Translations under genes and position numbers: made by a program
Source: Sulfurivermis sp040755915
Lineage (GTDB): Bacteria > Pseudomonadota > Gammaproteobacteria > Thiohalomonadales > Thiohalomonadaceae
Direction: 5' to 3'
NCBI GenBank assembly: GCA_040755915.1
Contig: JBFLWM010000004.1
Span: 101,175-165,174, forward strand
Length of the DNA stretch: 64,000 bases
Part shown: positions 23,764 to 33,180 of the stretch, piece by piece
Layout of the letters: each line of letters starts with the position of its first letter
Position numbering within the stretch: the stretch's first letter is position 1
The notes under the pieces: generated by a model
The model's database searches: none
What the model was told of the DNA's origin: nothing
The model's input: the letters and a program-made list of their open reading frames with translations, nothing else

Positions 23764-24510
23764 ATGCAGCCTGCCGCAGACAATTTGATGGCCCTGCCGC
23801 GCCTGCGCGTGGTGCTCATCGAGACCAGCCATCCGGGCAACATCGGTGCCGCCGCCCGGGCCATGAAGGTGATGGGCCTGTCACGCCTGTACCTGGTGCG
23901 GCCGCAGCAGTTTCCCTGCGCCGAGGCCACCTCGCGCGCCTCCGGCGCCGATGACCTGCTCACCGGCGCCGTGGTGTGCGACAGTCTGGACGACGCCCTG
24001 GTCGGTTGTTCCATGGTGCTGGGGGCGAGCGCGCGCCTGCGTTCGCTGCCCTGGCCGTTGTCCGATGCGCGCAGCGCTGCACAGCGTGCCGCGGCGGCGG
24101 CGCTGGCCGGCCAGGAGGTGGCCCTGGTGTTCGGCCGCGAGCACTCCGGCCTCAGCAACGAGGAGCTGCAGCGCTGCCACTATCTGCTGCACATTCCCGC
24201 CAACGCCGATTACAGTTCGCTCAATCTGGCGGCTGCGGTGCAGGTGGTGAGCTACGAGCTGCGCATGGCCCTGCTCGGCGATGAGCCGCTGGCGCCGGAC
24301 GAGGGCGACTATGCCAGTGCCGACGAGCTGGAGTCGTTTTATGCCCATCTGGAGCAAACCCTCGTCGATATCGGGTTTCTCGACCCGGCCAATCCGCGCC
24401 AGGTGCTGCGCCGCCTGCGCCGCCTCTACAACCGCGCCCGCACCGAGCGCGTCGAGCTCAACATCCTGCGCGGCATCCTCACCGAGACCCAGAAGCGGGT
24501 AAGACGGTGA
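23764..24510 (+). CDS. trmJ: tRNA (cytidine/uridine-2'-O)-methyltransferase TrmJ
   Basis: A 248-residue SPOUT-class methyltransferase that modifies position 32 of tRNA. Family motifs: VVLIETSHPGNIGAAARAMK near the N-terminus, LVRPQQFPCAEA, VFGREHSGLSNEELQRC and IPANADYSSLNLAAAVQVV. The C-terminal helical extension ends RTERVELNILRGILTE. ATG 23764 is chosen; the open frame upstream lies antisense to suhB and is not family-like. Located between suhB and cysE-iscR, the usual gammaproteobacterial order. Confidence 0.95.
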   Translation: MQPAADNLMALPRLRVVLIETSHPGNIGAAARAMKVMGLSRLYLVRPQQFPCAEATSRASGADDLLTGAVVCDSLDDALVGCSMVLGASARLRSLPWPLSDARSAAQRAAAAALAGQEVALVFGREHSGLSNEELQRCHYLLHIPANADYSSLNLAAAVQVVSYELRMALLGDEPLAPDEGDYASADELESFYAHLEQTLVDIGFLDPANPRQVLRRLRRLYNRARTERVELNILRGILTETQKRVRR

Positions 24511-24668
24511 GTCCGCAAATGAACGCGAATGGACGCAAATAATCCCGAAGCGGGAGCCCGAAAGAGCCTGGTTTGATGCCCGGCCGCGGCGTTCATCTGT
24601 TCCCGGGGGGGGGCAGCGTGAAGCGACATGCGGACATTCGCGTTTATTGGCGTTCATTTGCGGATGAC
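24511..24668 (+). repeat. CCGCAAATGAACGC-type long inverted repeat, copy 1
   Basis: Left arm starting GTCCGCAAATGAACGCGAAT at 24511 and right arm ending CGTTCATTTGCGGATGAC at 24668 are imperfect reverse complements of about 30 bases, separated by about 90 GC-rich bases that include a run of nine G. A second copy with a short spacer is at 29936-30009. The element fills the trmJ-cysE gap. Confidence 0.75.
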
Positions 24669-24727
24669 TTCTATGCGAGAATGAAGCCGATTCGTTTAAT
24701 CGGAAATCCCTGACGGCCTAATCTTCC

Positions 24728-25555
24728 ATGTTCGATACCCTACGCGAGGACATCCGCTGCATCTTCGAGCGCGACCCGGCGGCGCGCAGTACCCTGGAAA
24801 TCCTCACGGCCTATCCGGGGCTGCATGCGGTGCTGGTGCACCGCATGAGCCACCGCCTGTGGCACTGGGGCTGGCGCTGGCTGGCACGTGTCCTGTCCCA
24901 CTTCGCCCGCTGGCTCACCGGTATCGAGATTCATCCCGGCGCCACCCTCGGCCGCCGCTTCTTCATCGACCACGGCATGGGCGTGGTGATCGGCGAGACG
25001 GCGGTGATCGGTGACGACTGCACCCTGTATCACGGCGTCACCCTGGGCGGCACCAGCTGGAACAAGGGCAAGCGCCACCCGACCCTGGGTGACAACGTGG
25101 TGGTCGGCGCCGGCGCCAAGGTGCTCGGTCCCATCACCATCGGCAACGGTGCCCGCGTCGGCTCCAACGCGGTGGTGGTGAAGGACGTGCCGGACGGCGC
25201 CACGGTGGTGGGCATCCCCGGCCGCATCGTCAGCCGCAAGACCGATGAGCACCACGAGCGGCGCCGCGCCATCGCCGAGAAGATCGGCTTCGACGCCTAC
25301 GGCACCACCCAGGACATGCCCGACCCGGTGGCCAACGCCATCAACTGCATGCTGGACCACATCCATGCCATGGACAGCAAGATGGAGGAGATGTGCAAGG
25401 GGCTGAAGGCGCTGGGGGCGGAGCTGGGGGACATCCCGGTGCCGCCGCTGGGTTCCTGCGAGATTCGCAGCAGCAGCGAGCCGGCGGGGGGCTGCAAGAG
25501 CGCCGAGGAGTGCAGCGGATGCCCTGCGGAAAGAACGGAAAAAAAAGTTGACTGA
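24728..25555 (+). CDS. cysE: Serine O-acetyltransferase
   Basis: Makes O-acetylserine from serine and acetyl-CoA, the first step of cysteine synthesis. The 275-residue protein has the helical N-terminal SATase region (residues 1-60, with RDPAARSTLEILTAYPGLHA) and a left-handed beta-helix of hexapeptide repeats containing IEIHPGATLGRRFFIDHGMG, YHGVTLGG and VVGAGAKVLGPITIG. The C-terminus carries a Cys-rich stretch (SCEIRS, GCKSAEECSGCPA) beyond the usual end. It sits immediately upstream of iscR, so cysteine supply and Fe-S assembly are genetically linked. Confidence 0.95.
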   Translation: MFDTLREDIRCIFERDPAARSTLEILTAYPGLHAVLVHRMSHRLWHWGWRWLARVLSHFARWLTGIEIHPGATLGRRFFIDHGMGVVIGETAVIGDDCTLYHGVTLGGTSWNKGKRHPTLGDNVVVGAGAKVLGPITIGNGARVGSNAVVVKDVPDGATVVGIPGRIVSRKTDEHHERRRAIAEKIGFDAYGTTQDMPDPVANAINCMLDHIHAMDSKMEEMCKGLKALGAELGDIPVPPLGSCEIRSSSEPAGGCKSAEECSGCPAERTEKKVD

Positions 25556-25576
25556 TTTGCTTGGTATTGCTAATTT
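25548..25576 (+). promoter_or_regulatory. iscR promoter with a possible IscR site
   Basis: TTGACT (-35, 25548-25553) and TAATTT (-10, 25571-25576) are 17 bases apart and precede iscR. The overlapping sequence GTTGACTGATTTGCTTGGTA partly fits the type I IscR motif (YYGACT ... GGTAT), as expected for IscR autorepression. The promoter begins at the last codons of cysE. Confidence 0.6.
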
Positions 25577-25624
25577 ACGCGCTACCGACATCCACAACTT
25601 TACTGGGTCAATAGGGACAAGGCA

Positions 25625-26104
25625 ATGAGGCTGACTACGAAAGGCCGCTACGCGGTCACTGCAATGCTCGACCTGGCTCTCCACTATAAGGATGGCCCCA
25701 TCACGCTGGCCGATATCTCCCAGCGCCAGGGGATCTCCCTGTCTTACCTGGAGCAGCTGTTTTCCAAACTGCGCAAGAACGGGCTGGTCGACTCCGCCCG
25801 CGGCCCCGGCGGCGGTTATCGCCTGAGCCGCGATGCGGCCGAGATTTGCGTCGCCGACGTGATCACCGCGGTGGACGAAAAGGTGGACGCCATGCGCTGC
25901 AACGGGCTGGGCAACTGCCATGAAGACGGCGAGTGCCTGACCCACGAACTGTGGTGCGACCTCAGCAACCAGATCTATGCCTTCCTGCAGGGCATCAGCC
26001 TGGCCAAGCTGGTGGCGCAGCACCACAGCCGTGAGGCCAGCGGCCACAAGCACGAGCACAAGGCGGTGCCGCTGGAGGCGGGCCGCAAGGCTGCCGTCAA
26101 CTGA
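25625..26104 (+). CDS. iscR: Fe-S cluster regulator IscR
   Basis: A 159-residue Rrf2-family regulator. An N-terminal winged helix (MRLTTKGRYAVTAMLDLALH) precedes the cluster-binding region, where three Cys are spaced C-x5-C-x5-C with LTHELW after the last, giving the (Cys)3-His ligation of IscR. Holo-IscR represses the isc operon; apo-IscR controls other genes. Length and C-terminal extension rich in His/Lys match the family. First gene of the isc cluster. Confidence 0.97.
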   Translation: MRLTTKGRYAVTAMLDLALHYKDGPITLADISQRQGISLSYLEQLFSKLRKNGLVDSARGPGGGYRLSRDAAEICVADVITAVDEKVDAMRCNGLGNCHEDGECLTHELWCDLSNQIYAFLQGISLAKLVAQHHSREASGHKHEHKAVPLEAGRKAAVN

Positions 26105-26125
26105 CACCCGTTGTAATCGCAGGCT

Positions 26126-27271
26126 GTGATCTATCTGGATCACAACGCCACCACCCCGCTCGACGAGCGGGTGCTGGAGGCGATGCTCCCCTGGTTGCGG
26201 GGGAGCTGGGGTAACCCCTCCAGCGTCCATGCCCTGGGACGCGCCGCGCGCGCGGCGCTGGAGCAGGCGCGGGAGCAGGTGGCGGCGCTGGCCGGTGCCC
26301 ATCCGTCGCAGGTGATCTTCACCAGCGGCGGGACCGAGGCCAACAATGCCGCTCTCAAGGGTGTGGCTGCGCGTCTTCCGGCCGCACGCCTCGCTGCCAG
26401 TGCCGTGGAGCATGCCTCGGTGCAGCAGCCGCTGGCGGCACTGAGCCGCTCGGGCTGGACGGTGGCAAGCATTCCGGTGACGGACCAGGGACAGGTAACG
26501 GTGCAGGCAGTCGAGGCCGCGCTGCGGGAAGGTGCGCGCCTGGTTTCGGTGATGTGGGCCAACAACGAGACCGGCGTGGTGAACGATATTGGCGCCATCG
26601 CCGGGGTGGCGCGCGCGGCGGGTGCCGTGCTGCACACCGACGCGGTACAGGCGCTGGGCAAATTGCCGGTTGATTTTGCCGCCAGCGGCGCCCACCTGAT
26701 GAGTGTGTCGGCGCACAAGCTGAACGGCCCCAAGGGGGTCGGTGCGCTGCTGCTGGACAAGGCGGTGGACATGGAGCCGCTGCTGCATGGCGGCGGGCAG
26801 GAAAAGGGCCGCCGCGGCGGCACCGAGAATCTGGCCGGCATCGTCGGCTTCGGCCGTGCCGCCGAACTGGCGGCAGCCGAACTTGCGCCGCGCCGCGAGC
26901 GCCTGCTGGATCTGCGCCAGCGCCTGGAGCGGGGATTGCAGGAGCAGGTGCCGCAGGCGGTGGTGTTCGCCGCCCAGGCGGAGCGCCTGCCGAATACGGT
27001 ATTTCTGGCCTTGCCCGGCATCGACGGCGAGACCCTGTTGCTGGAGCTGGATCGCCTGGGGCTGGCGCTGTCGAGCGGCGCGGCCTGCGGCAGTGGTTAC
27101 AGCGAGCCGAGTCATGTGTTGCGGGCGATGGGCGTGGCGGCGGACCTGGCGCGTTGCGCCGTGCGCGTCAGCCTCGGCGCCGGCAATACGGAGCAAGACG
27201 TGGACACCCTGATCGCCGCGCTGCGTCAGCAGGCGGCCCGGTTGCAGACCATGGCCGCCATGGCCTGGTGA
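26126..27271 (+). CDS. Second cysteine desulfurase, NifS/IscS-like
   Basis: A 381-residue PLP-dependent enzyme that takes sulfur from cysteine. It has IYLDHNATTPLDERVLEAM at the N-terminus, FTSGGTEANNAALKG, the Lys loop SVSAHKLNGPKGVGALLL (PLP lysine), RRGGTENLAGIVGFG and the catalytic-Cys loop SSGAACGSGYSEPSHVL. It differs clearly from the canonical IscS encoded 27 bases downstream (other residues around the Cys loop, shorter). Starts with GTG at 26126. Its position between iscR and iscS puts it under isc control. Partner scaffold unknown. Confidence 0.92.
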   Translation: MIYLDHNATTPLDERVLEAMLPWLRGSWGNPSSVHALGRAARAALEQAREQVAALAGAHPSQVIFTSGGTEANNAALKGVAARLPAARLAASAVEHASVQQPLAALSRSGWTVASIPVTDQGQVTVQAVEAALREGARLVSVMWANNETGVVNDIGAIAGVARAAGAVLHTDAVQALGKLPVDFAASGAHLMSVSAHKLNGPKGVGALLLDKAVDMEPLLHGGGQEKGRRGGTENLAGIVGFGRAAELAAAELAPRRERLLDLRQRLERGLQEQVPQAVVFAAQAERLPNTVFLALPGIDGETLLLELDRLGLALSSGAACGSGYSEPSHVLRAMGVAADLARCAVRVSLGAGNTEQDVDTLIAALRQQAARLQTMAAMAW

Positions 27272-27298
27272 TACCGGCAAGTTGGAATGGAGCGAGTG

Positions 27299-28516
27299 AT
27301 GAGCAAACCGATCTATCTGGATTACGCCGCCACCACCCCCGTCGACCCGCGGGTGGCGGAGAAGATGTGCAGTTTCCTGACCCTCGACAGCGGCCGCTTC
27401 GGCAATGCCGCCTCTCGCTCCCACGTATTCGGCTGGGAGGCGGAGCAGGCCATCGATGAGGCGCGCAAGCAGGTGGCCGCCCTGGTCAACTGCGACCCCA
27501 AGGAGATCGTGTGGACCTCCGGCGCCACCGAGTCGGACAATCTGGCCATCAAGGGCGTGGCCGAGTTCTACGCCAAGAAGGGCAAGCACATCATCACCAG
27601 CAAGACCGAACACAAGGCGGTGCTCGACACCTGCCGCCATCTGGAACGCTTCGGCTACGAAATCACCTATCTGCAGCCCGAGGCCAATGGCCTCATCGAC
27701 CTGGCCGGGCTGGAAGCGGCCATGCGTCCCGACACCATCCTGGTGTCCATCATGCACGTGAACAATGAAATCGGCGTGATCCAGGACATCGCCGCCATCG
27801 GCGAGATGACCCGCGCCCGCGGCATCCTGTTCCATGTCGATGCGGCGCAGAGCGCCGGCAAGGTGCCCATCGACCTGGACAAGCTGAAAGTCGACCTGAT
27901 GTCCTTCTCCGCCCACAAGGCCTACGGTCCCAAGGGCATCGGTGCCCTGTACGTGCGCCGCAAGCCGCGTGTGCGCCTGGAGGCGCAGATGCACGGCGGC
28001 GGCCACGAGCGCGGCATGCGTTCCGGCACCCTGGCCACCCACCAGATCGTCGGCATGGGCGAGGCCTTCCGCATCGCCCGCGAGGAGATGGCGCAGGAGA
28101 ACGAGCGCATCCGCATGCTGCGCGACCGCCTGCTCAAGGGCGTGCAGGACATCGAGGAGGTGTACGTCAACGGCGACATGGAGCGCCGCGTGCCGCACAA
28201 CCTCAACATCAGCTTCAACTACGTCGAGGGCGAGTCCCTGATGATGGCCCTGCGCGACCTGGCGGTGTCCTCCGGTTCGGCCTGTACCTCGGCCAGCCTG
28301 GAGCCGTCCTACGTGCTGCGCGCCATCGGCCGCCCCGACGAACTGGCGCACAGCTCGCTGCGTTTCTCCATCGGCCGCTACACCACCGAGCAGGACATCG
28401 ACCGCGCCGTGGCGCTGATCCACGAGAAAATTGCCAAATTGCGCGAGCTGTCCCCGCTGTGGGACATGTACAAGGAGGGCATCGACCTCTCCTCCGTGCA
28501 GTGGTCGGCGCATTGA
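27299..28516 (+). CDS. iscS: Cysteine desulfurase IscS
   Basis: The main isc cysteine desulfurase, 405 residues. Motifs: PIYLDYAATTPVDPRVAEKM, WTSGATESDNLAIKG, DAAQSAGKVPIDL, SFSAHKAYGPKGIGALYVRR with the PLP lysine, and the flexible catalytic loop SSGSACTSASLEPSYVLRA. ATG 27299 follows GGAGCGAG. Supplies sulfur to IscU and probably to tRNA thiolation. Confidence 0.98.
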   Translation: MSKPIYLDYAATTPVDPRVAEKMCSFLTLDSGRFGNAASRSHVFGWEAEQAIDEARKQVAALVNCDPKEIVWTSGATESDNLAIKGVAEFYAKKGKHIITSKTEHKAVLDTCRHLERFGYEITYLQPEANGLIDLAGLEAAMRPDTILVSIMHVNNEIGVIQDIAAIGEMTRARGILFHVDAAQSAGKVPIDLDKLKVDLMSFSAHKAYGPKGIGALYVRRKPRVRLEAQMHGGGHERGMRSGTLATHQIVGMGEAFRIAREEMAQENERIRMLRDRLLKGVQDIEEVYVNGDMERRVPHNLNISFNYVEGESLMMALRDLAVSSGSACTSASLEPSYVLRAIGRPDELAHSSLRFSIGRYTTEQDIDRAVALIHEKIAKLRELSPLWDMYKEGIDLSSVQWSAH

Positions 28517-28573
28517 TTTATCATCGCGGGTCCCGGTGTCGTCCGGGCGGTTTGTAAGGCGAGGTTCTACGAA

Positions 28574-28960
28574 ATGGCATACAGCGACAAGGTCATCGAT
28601 CACTACGAAAATCCGCGCAACGTCGGCTCCATGGACAAGGATGCGTCCGATGTGGGTACCGGCATGGTGGGCGCGCCGGCCTGCGGCGACGTGATGCGGC
28701 TGCAGATCAAGGTGGGTGCCGACGGCGTCATCGAGGATGCCAAGTTCAAGACCTACGGCTGCGGCTCCGCCATCGCCTCCAGCTCGCTGGTCACCGAATG
28801 GATGAAGGGCAAGACCCTGGATCAGGCGCTGGAGATCAAGAACAGCCAGATCGCCGAGGAGCTGGCCCTGCCGCCGGTGAAGATCCACTGCTCGGTGCTG
28901 GCCGAGGACGCCATCAAGGCCGCCATCGAGGACTACAAGGCCAAGCAGTCGCGCGCCTGA
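28574..28960 (+). CDS. iscU: Fe-S cluster assembly scaffold IscU
   Basis: A 128-residue scaffold with the three cluster cysteines (PACGDV, YGCGSAIASSS, KIHCSVLAE), Asp in ACGD, and the LPPVK motif (LALPPVKIHCS) recognised by HscA. N-terminus MAYSDKVIDHYENPRNVGS is canonical. Confidence 0.98.
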   Translation: MAYSDKVIDHYENPRNVGSMDKDASDVGTGMVGAPACGDVMRLQIKVGADGVIEDAKFKTYGCGSAIASSSLVTEWMKGKTLDQALEIKNSQIAEELALPPVKIHCSVLAEDAIKAAIEDYKAKQSRA

Positions 28961-28973
28961 AGAGGAGTTCACC

Positions 28974-29297
28974 ATGGCCATCACCATCACTGAAGCCGCT
29001 GCCCGCCACGTGCAGAAGTTCCTGACCAATCGCGGCCAGGGCGTGGGCATCCGCCTGGGTGTGAAGCCGTCCGGCTGCTCCGGCATGTCCTACGTACTGG
29101 AGTTCGTCGACGAGCTGCAGCCGGAGGATCAGGTGTTCGAGGGGCACGGCGTGAAGGTGATCGTCGACAGCAAGAGCATGCTCTACCTCGACGGCACCGA
29201 ACTGGATTTCGCCCGTGAAGGGCTGAACGAGGGTTTCAAGTTCAACAACCCCAACGTCAAGGATGCCTGCGGCTGCGGCGAAAGCTTCAACGTCTGA
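28974..29297 (+). CDS. iscA: Iron-sulfur cluster assembly protein IscA
   Basis: A 107-residue A-type carrier. The three conserved cysteines are in SGCSGMSYVLEFVD and in the C-terminal CGCGESFNV. It starts 13 bases after iscU. A long hairpin follows it and separates the iscRSUA part from hscBA. Confidence 0.97.
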   Translation: MAITITEAAARHVQKFLTNRGQGVGIRLGVKPSGCSGMSYVLEFVDELQPEDQVFEGHGVKVIVDSKSMLYLDGTELDFAREGLNEGFKFNNPNVKDACGCGESFNV

Positions 29298-29310
29298 CGG
29301 CGGGATGAAT

Positions 29311-29386
29311 TTGGCCACAGCGGACGCCGCGGCCCCAGAGTGACGTACTGCTCTGTCTGCGCGGCGGCCCCTGTGGCCAAGTTTTT
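29311..29386 (+). terminator. Long hairpin with T-run inside the isc cluster
   Basis: TTGGCCACAG (29311-29320) pairs perfectly with CTGTGGCCAA (29371-29380). Pairing continues inward with few mismatches (CGGACGCCGC against GCGGCGGCCC) and again as CAGAG/CTCTG around a ten-base loop. GTTTTTGGG follows. It lies between iscA and hscB, 12 bases before the hscB start, so it is probably a partial terminator or processing site that sets the ratio of scaffold to chaperone genes. Confidence 0.6.
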
Positions 29387-29395
29387 GGGACGCTA

Positions 29396-29929
29396 ATGAA
29401 CGAAAACTACTTCCAGCTGTTCGGCTTGCCGGTGGGGTTCGCGGTGGATGCCGAGGCCCTGGCGCTGCGTTATCGCGACCTGCAGCGCGCCGCCCACCCC
29501 GATCGCTATGCCGGCGCCTCCGAGCGCGAGCGCCTGCTGTCCGTGCAGCAGGCGGCGCTGATCAACGAGGGCTACCGCACCCTGAAGGATCCCCTGGCCC
29601 GTGCCCGCTATCTGCTGGAGCTGAATGGCATCACCCTGTCCGATACCGATACCCGGATGGATCCCATGTTCCTGATGGAACAGATGGAGCTGCGCGAGGC
29701 GCTGGATGCCGCGCCCCGGGCCGCGGACCCCCATGTCGCCCTGGACCAGGTGCGTACCACGGCCGAGGCCACCGAGCGGCGCCTGGTGGAGGAGCTGGCG
29801 GCCCTGTTTGTGCGCGGTGAGGCCGATGCCTTGCAACAGGCGCCGGAACGGCTGCGCAAGCTGCAGTTCATGCGCAAGCTGCTGGAAGAAGTGGATGCGC
29901 GCGAGGACGACCTGGCGCATAACAACTAA
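29396..29929 (+). CDS. hscB: Fe-S co-chaperone HscB
   Basis: A 177-residue J-protein that delivers IscU to HscA. The J-domain (residues 1-75) contains YFQLFGLPVGFAVD and HPDRYAG with the HPD motif. A three-helix C-terminal domain (MEQMELREALD, RKLQFMRKLLEEVDARED) binds IscU. It directly follows the intra-operon hairpin. Confidence 0.95.
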   Translation: MNENYFQLFGLPVGFAVDAEALALRYRDLQRAAHPDRYAGASERERLLSVQQAALINEGYRTLKDPLARARYLLELNGITLSDTDTRMDPMFLMEQMELREALDAAPRAADPHVALDQVRTTAEATERRLVEELAALFVRGEADALQQAPERLRKLQFMRKLLEEVDAREDDLAHNN

Positions 29930-29935
29930 GAATTA

Positions 29936-30009
29936 GTCCGCGAATGAACGCCAACGGACGCGAATATGGTGATGCGATGATTTGCGTTTATGGGCGTGCA
30001 TTTGCGGAC
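29936..30009 (+). repeat. CCGCGAATGAACGC-type inverted repeat, copy 2
   Basis: Left arm GTCCGCGAATGAACGCCAAC and onward, right arm ending GCATTTGCGGAC, imperfect reverse complements of about 30 bases with about 15 bases between. Same family as 24511-24668. It fills the gap between hscB and hscA. Confidence 0.75.
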
Positions 30010-30048
30010 TGAGGTTTTTTGCGCCGGTAAGGCGAAACGGAACAAGTC

Positions 30049-31920
<1,872 letters not shown>

Positions 31921-31936
31921 ACCAGGAACCTGCGCC

Positions 31937-32275
31937 ATGCCCCAAATCATCATTCTGCCGCACGAGGAAATCTGCCCCGAGGGGGCCGTGATTCAGGCCG
32001 AGCCCGGCACCACCGTGTGCGATGCCGCCCTGGCCCACGGCATCGAGATCGAGCACGCCTGCGAGAAATCCTGTGCCTGCACCACCTGCCACGTCTACAT
32101 CCGCGAGGGCGGCGCCTCCCTCAATCCGGCCGAGGAGCTGGAGGAGGACATGCTGGACAAGGCCTGGGGCCTGGAGCCGGATTCGCGCCTGTCCTGCCAG
32201 GCGGTGGTGGGGGAGACCGACCTGGTGGTGGAGATTCCCAAGTACACCATCAACATGGTGTCGGAGAGGCATTGA
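31937..32275 (+). CDS. fdx: Isc-type [2Fe-2S] ferredoxin
   Basis: A 112-residue adrenodoxin-type ferredoxin that feeds electrons to Fe-S assembly. Cluster ligands are Cys42, Cys48, Cys51 and Cys87 (CEKSCACTTC and RLSCQAVVG). It begins 16 bases after hscA. Confidence 0.97.
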   Translation: MPQIIILPHEEICPEGAVIQAEPGTTVCDAALAHGIEIEHACEKSCACTTCHVYIREGGASLNPAEELEEDMLDKAWGLEPDSRLSCQAVVGETDLVVEIPKYTINMVSERH

Positions 32276-32281
32276 CGGCAG

Positions 32282-32363
32282 TTACAAGTGACAAGTTACA
32301 GGCAGATGAGCCCTGCTGGCCTTTTCTTGCCACTTGTAACTTGGAACTTGCCACTTGAGACTG
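32282..32363 (+). repeat. CAAGTGACAAGTT-type repeat element, copy 2
   Basis: Left units TTACAAGTGACAAGTTACAG and right units CTTGCCACTTGTAACTTGG then AACTTGCCACTTGAGACTGG are imperfect reverse complements. The right part matches the right part of copy 1 (17207-17279: CTTGTAACTTGGGACTTGG, AACTTGAGACT). Located between fdx and iscX. Confidence 0.7.
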
Positions 32364-32376
32364 GAGCGCAGCGACC

Positions 32377-32571
32377 ATGAAATGGAACGACACCCTCGAC
32401 ATCGCCATCGCCCTGGACGAGGCCCATCCGGACGTGGACCCGCAGTGGGTGCGCTTTACCGATCTGCACGCCTGGGTCTGCGCCCTGCCGGAGTTCGCCG
32501 ACGATCCTGAAAGTTCCAACGAGAAGATCCTCGAAGCCATCCAGATGGCCTGGATCGACGAACGGAGCTGA
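32377..32571 (+). CDS. iscX: Fe-S assembly protein IscX
   Basis: A 64-residue acidic protein that binds IscS and iron and tunes cluster assembly. Canonical segments: MKWNDTLDIAIALDEAHPD, VRFTDLHAWVCALPEF and EAIQMAWIDE. It closes the isc cluster, separated from fdx by the repeat element. Confidence 0.97.
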   Translation: MKWNDTLDIAIALDEAHPDVDPQWVRFTDLHAWVCALPEFADDPESSNEKILEAIQMAWIDERS

Positions 32572-32648
32572 TTTCCCTCGTCTTGGTGCGGTTCCCGGAC
32601 GGGGGCGTGCCTTGTCAGTCTCTGCTGGAATGCCCCCCGTAGCCCGCG

Positions 32649-32654
32649 TATAAT
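32649..32654 (+). promoter_or_regulatory. Putative -10 box upstream of ndk
   Basis: Perfect TATAAT 62 bases upstream of the ndk start; a -35 region at the expected 17-base distance is weak (TGGAAT). Confidence 0.4.
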
Positions 32655-32716
32655 CGCCGGTTCAACGCATTTTCAACACCCTTAATCCATTGGTTTGTAA
32701 CGGAGATTCAGAGTAG

Positions 32717-33148
32717 ATGGCCATCGAACGCACCATTTCCATCATCAAGCCCGACGCTGTGGCCAAGAACGTCATCGGCGAGATCTACGCCCGCTTCGAG
32801 AAGGCCGGCCTGAAGATCGTCGCCGCCAAGATGCTGCACCTGTCCCAGGAGCAGGCCGAAGGCTTCTACGCCGTGCACAAGGCGCGTCCCTTCTTCAAGG
32901 ATCTGGTTTCCTTCATGACCTCCGGCCCGGTGATGGTGCAGGTACTGGAAGGCGAGAACGCCATTGCCAAGAACCGCGAGGTAATGGGTGCCACCAACCC
33001 GAAGGATGCGGCCCCCGGCACCATCCGTGCGGACTTTGCCGTTTCCATCGACGAAAACGCCGTGCACGGCTCCGACGGCCCGGACACTGCCAAGGCGGAA
33101 ATCGCCTACTTCTTCAAGCCCGAGGAGATCTGCCCGCGCACCCGCTAA
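32717..33148 (+). CDS. ndk: Nucleoside diphosphate kinase
   Basis: A 143-residue enzyme that balances nucleoside triphosphates. Motifs: ERTISIIKPDAVAKNVIGEI, the active-site region NPKDAAPGTIRADFA and NAVHGSDGPDTAKAEIAYFF with the phospho-histidine (HGSD). GGAGA precedes the ATG. It is followed by rlmN as in other gammaproteobacteria. Confidence 0.98.
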   Translation: MAIERTISIIKPDAVAKNVIGEIYARFEKAGLKIVAAKMLHLSQEQAEGFYAVHKARPFFKDLVSFMTSGPVMVQVLEGENAIAKNREVMGATNPKDAAPGTIRADFAVSIDENAVHGSDGPDTAKAEIAYFFKPEEICPRTR

Positions 33149-33180
33149 GGGGCGCGGCGCGGCCTGAGAGGCGATTGCCT

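Noticed and set aside
22591..23832. A 413-codon minus-strand frame covering suhB in another frame
   Set aside because: SuhB motifs are in a different minus-strand frame. Only the last 57 codons, beyond suhB, were kept as a weak small-gene candidate.
24604..24612. Run of nine G as a phase-variation tract
   Set aside because: It lies in a non-coding repeat spacer with no promoter or frame that length change would affect; a sequencing error is also possible.
24740..29086. A 1448-codon open frame on the minus strand across cysE and the isc genes
   Set aside because: It lies antisense to seven well-supported genes; long antisense frames are common in GC-rich DNA, and the translation (His/Gly/Val-rich, no motifs) is not protein-like.
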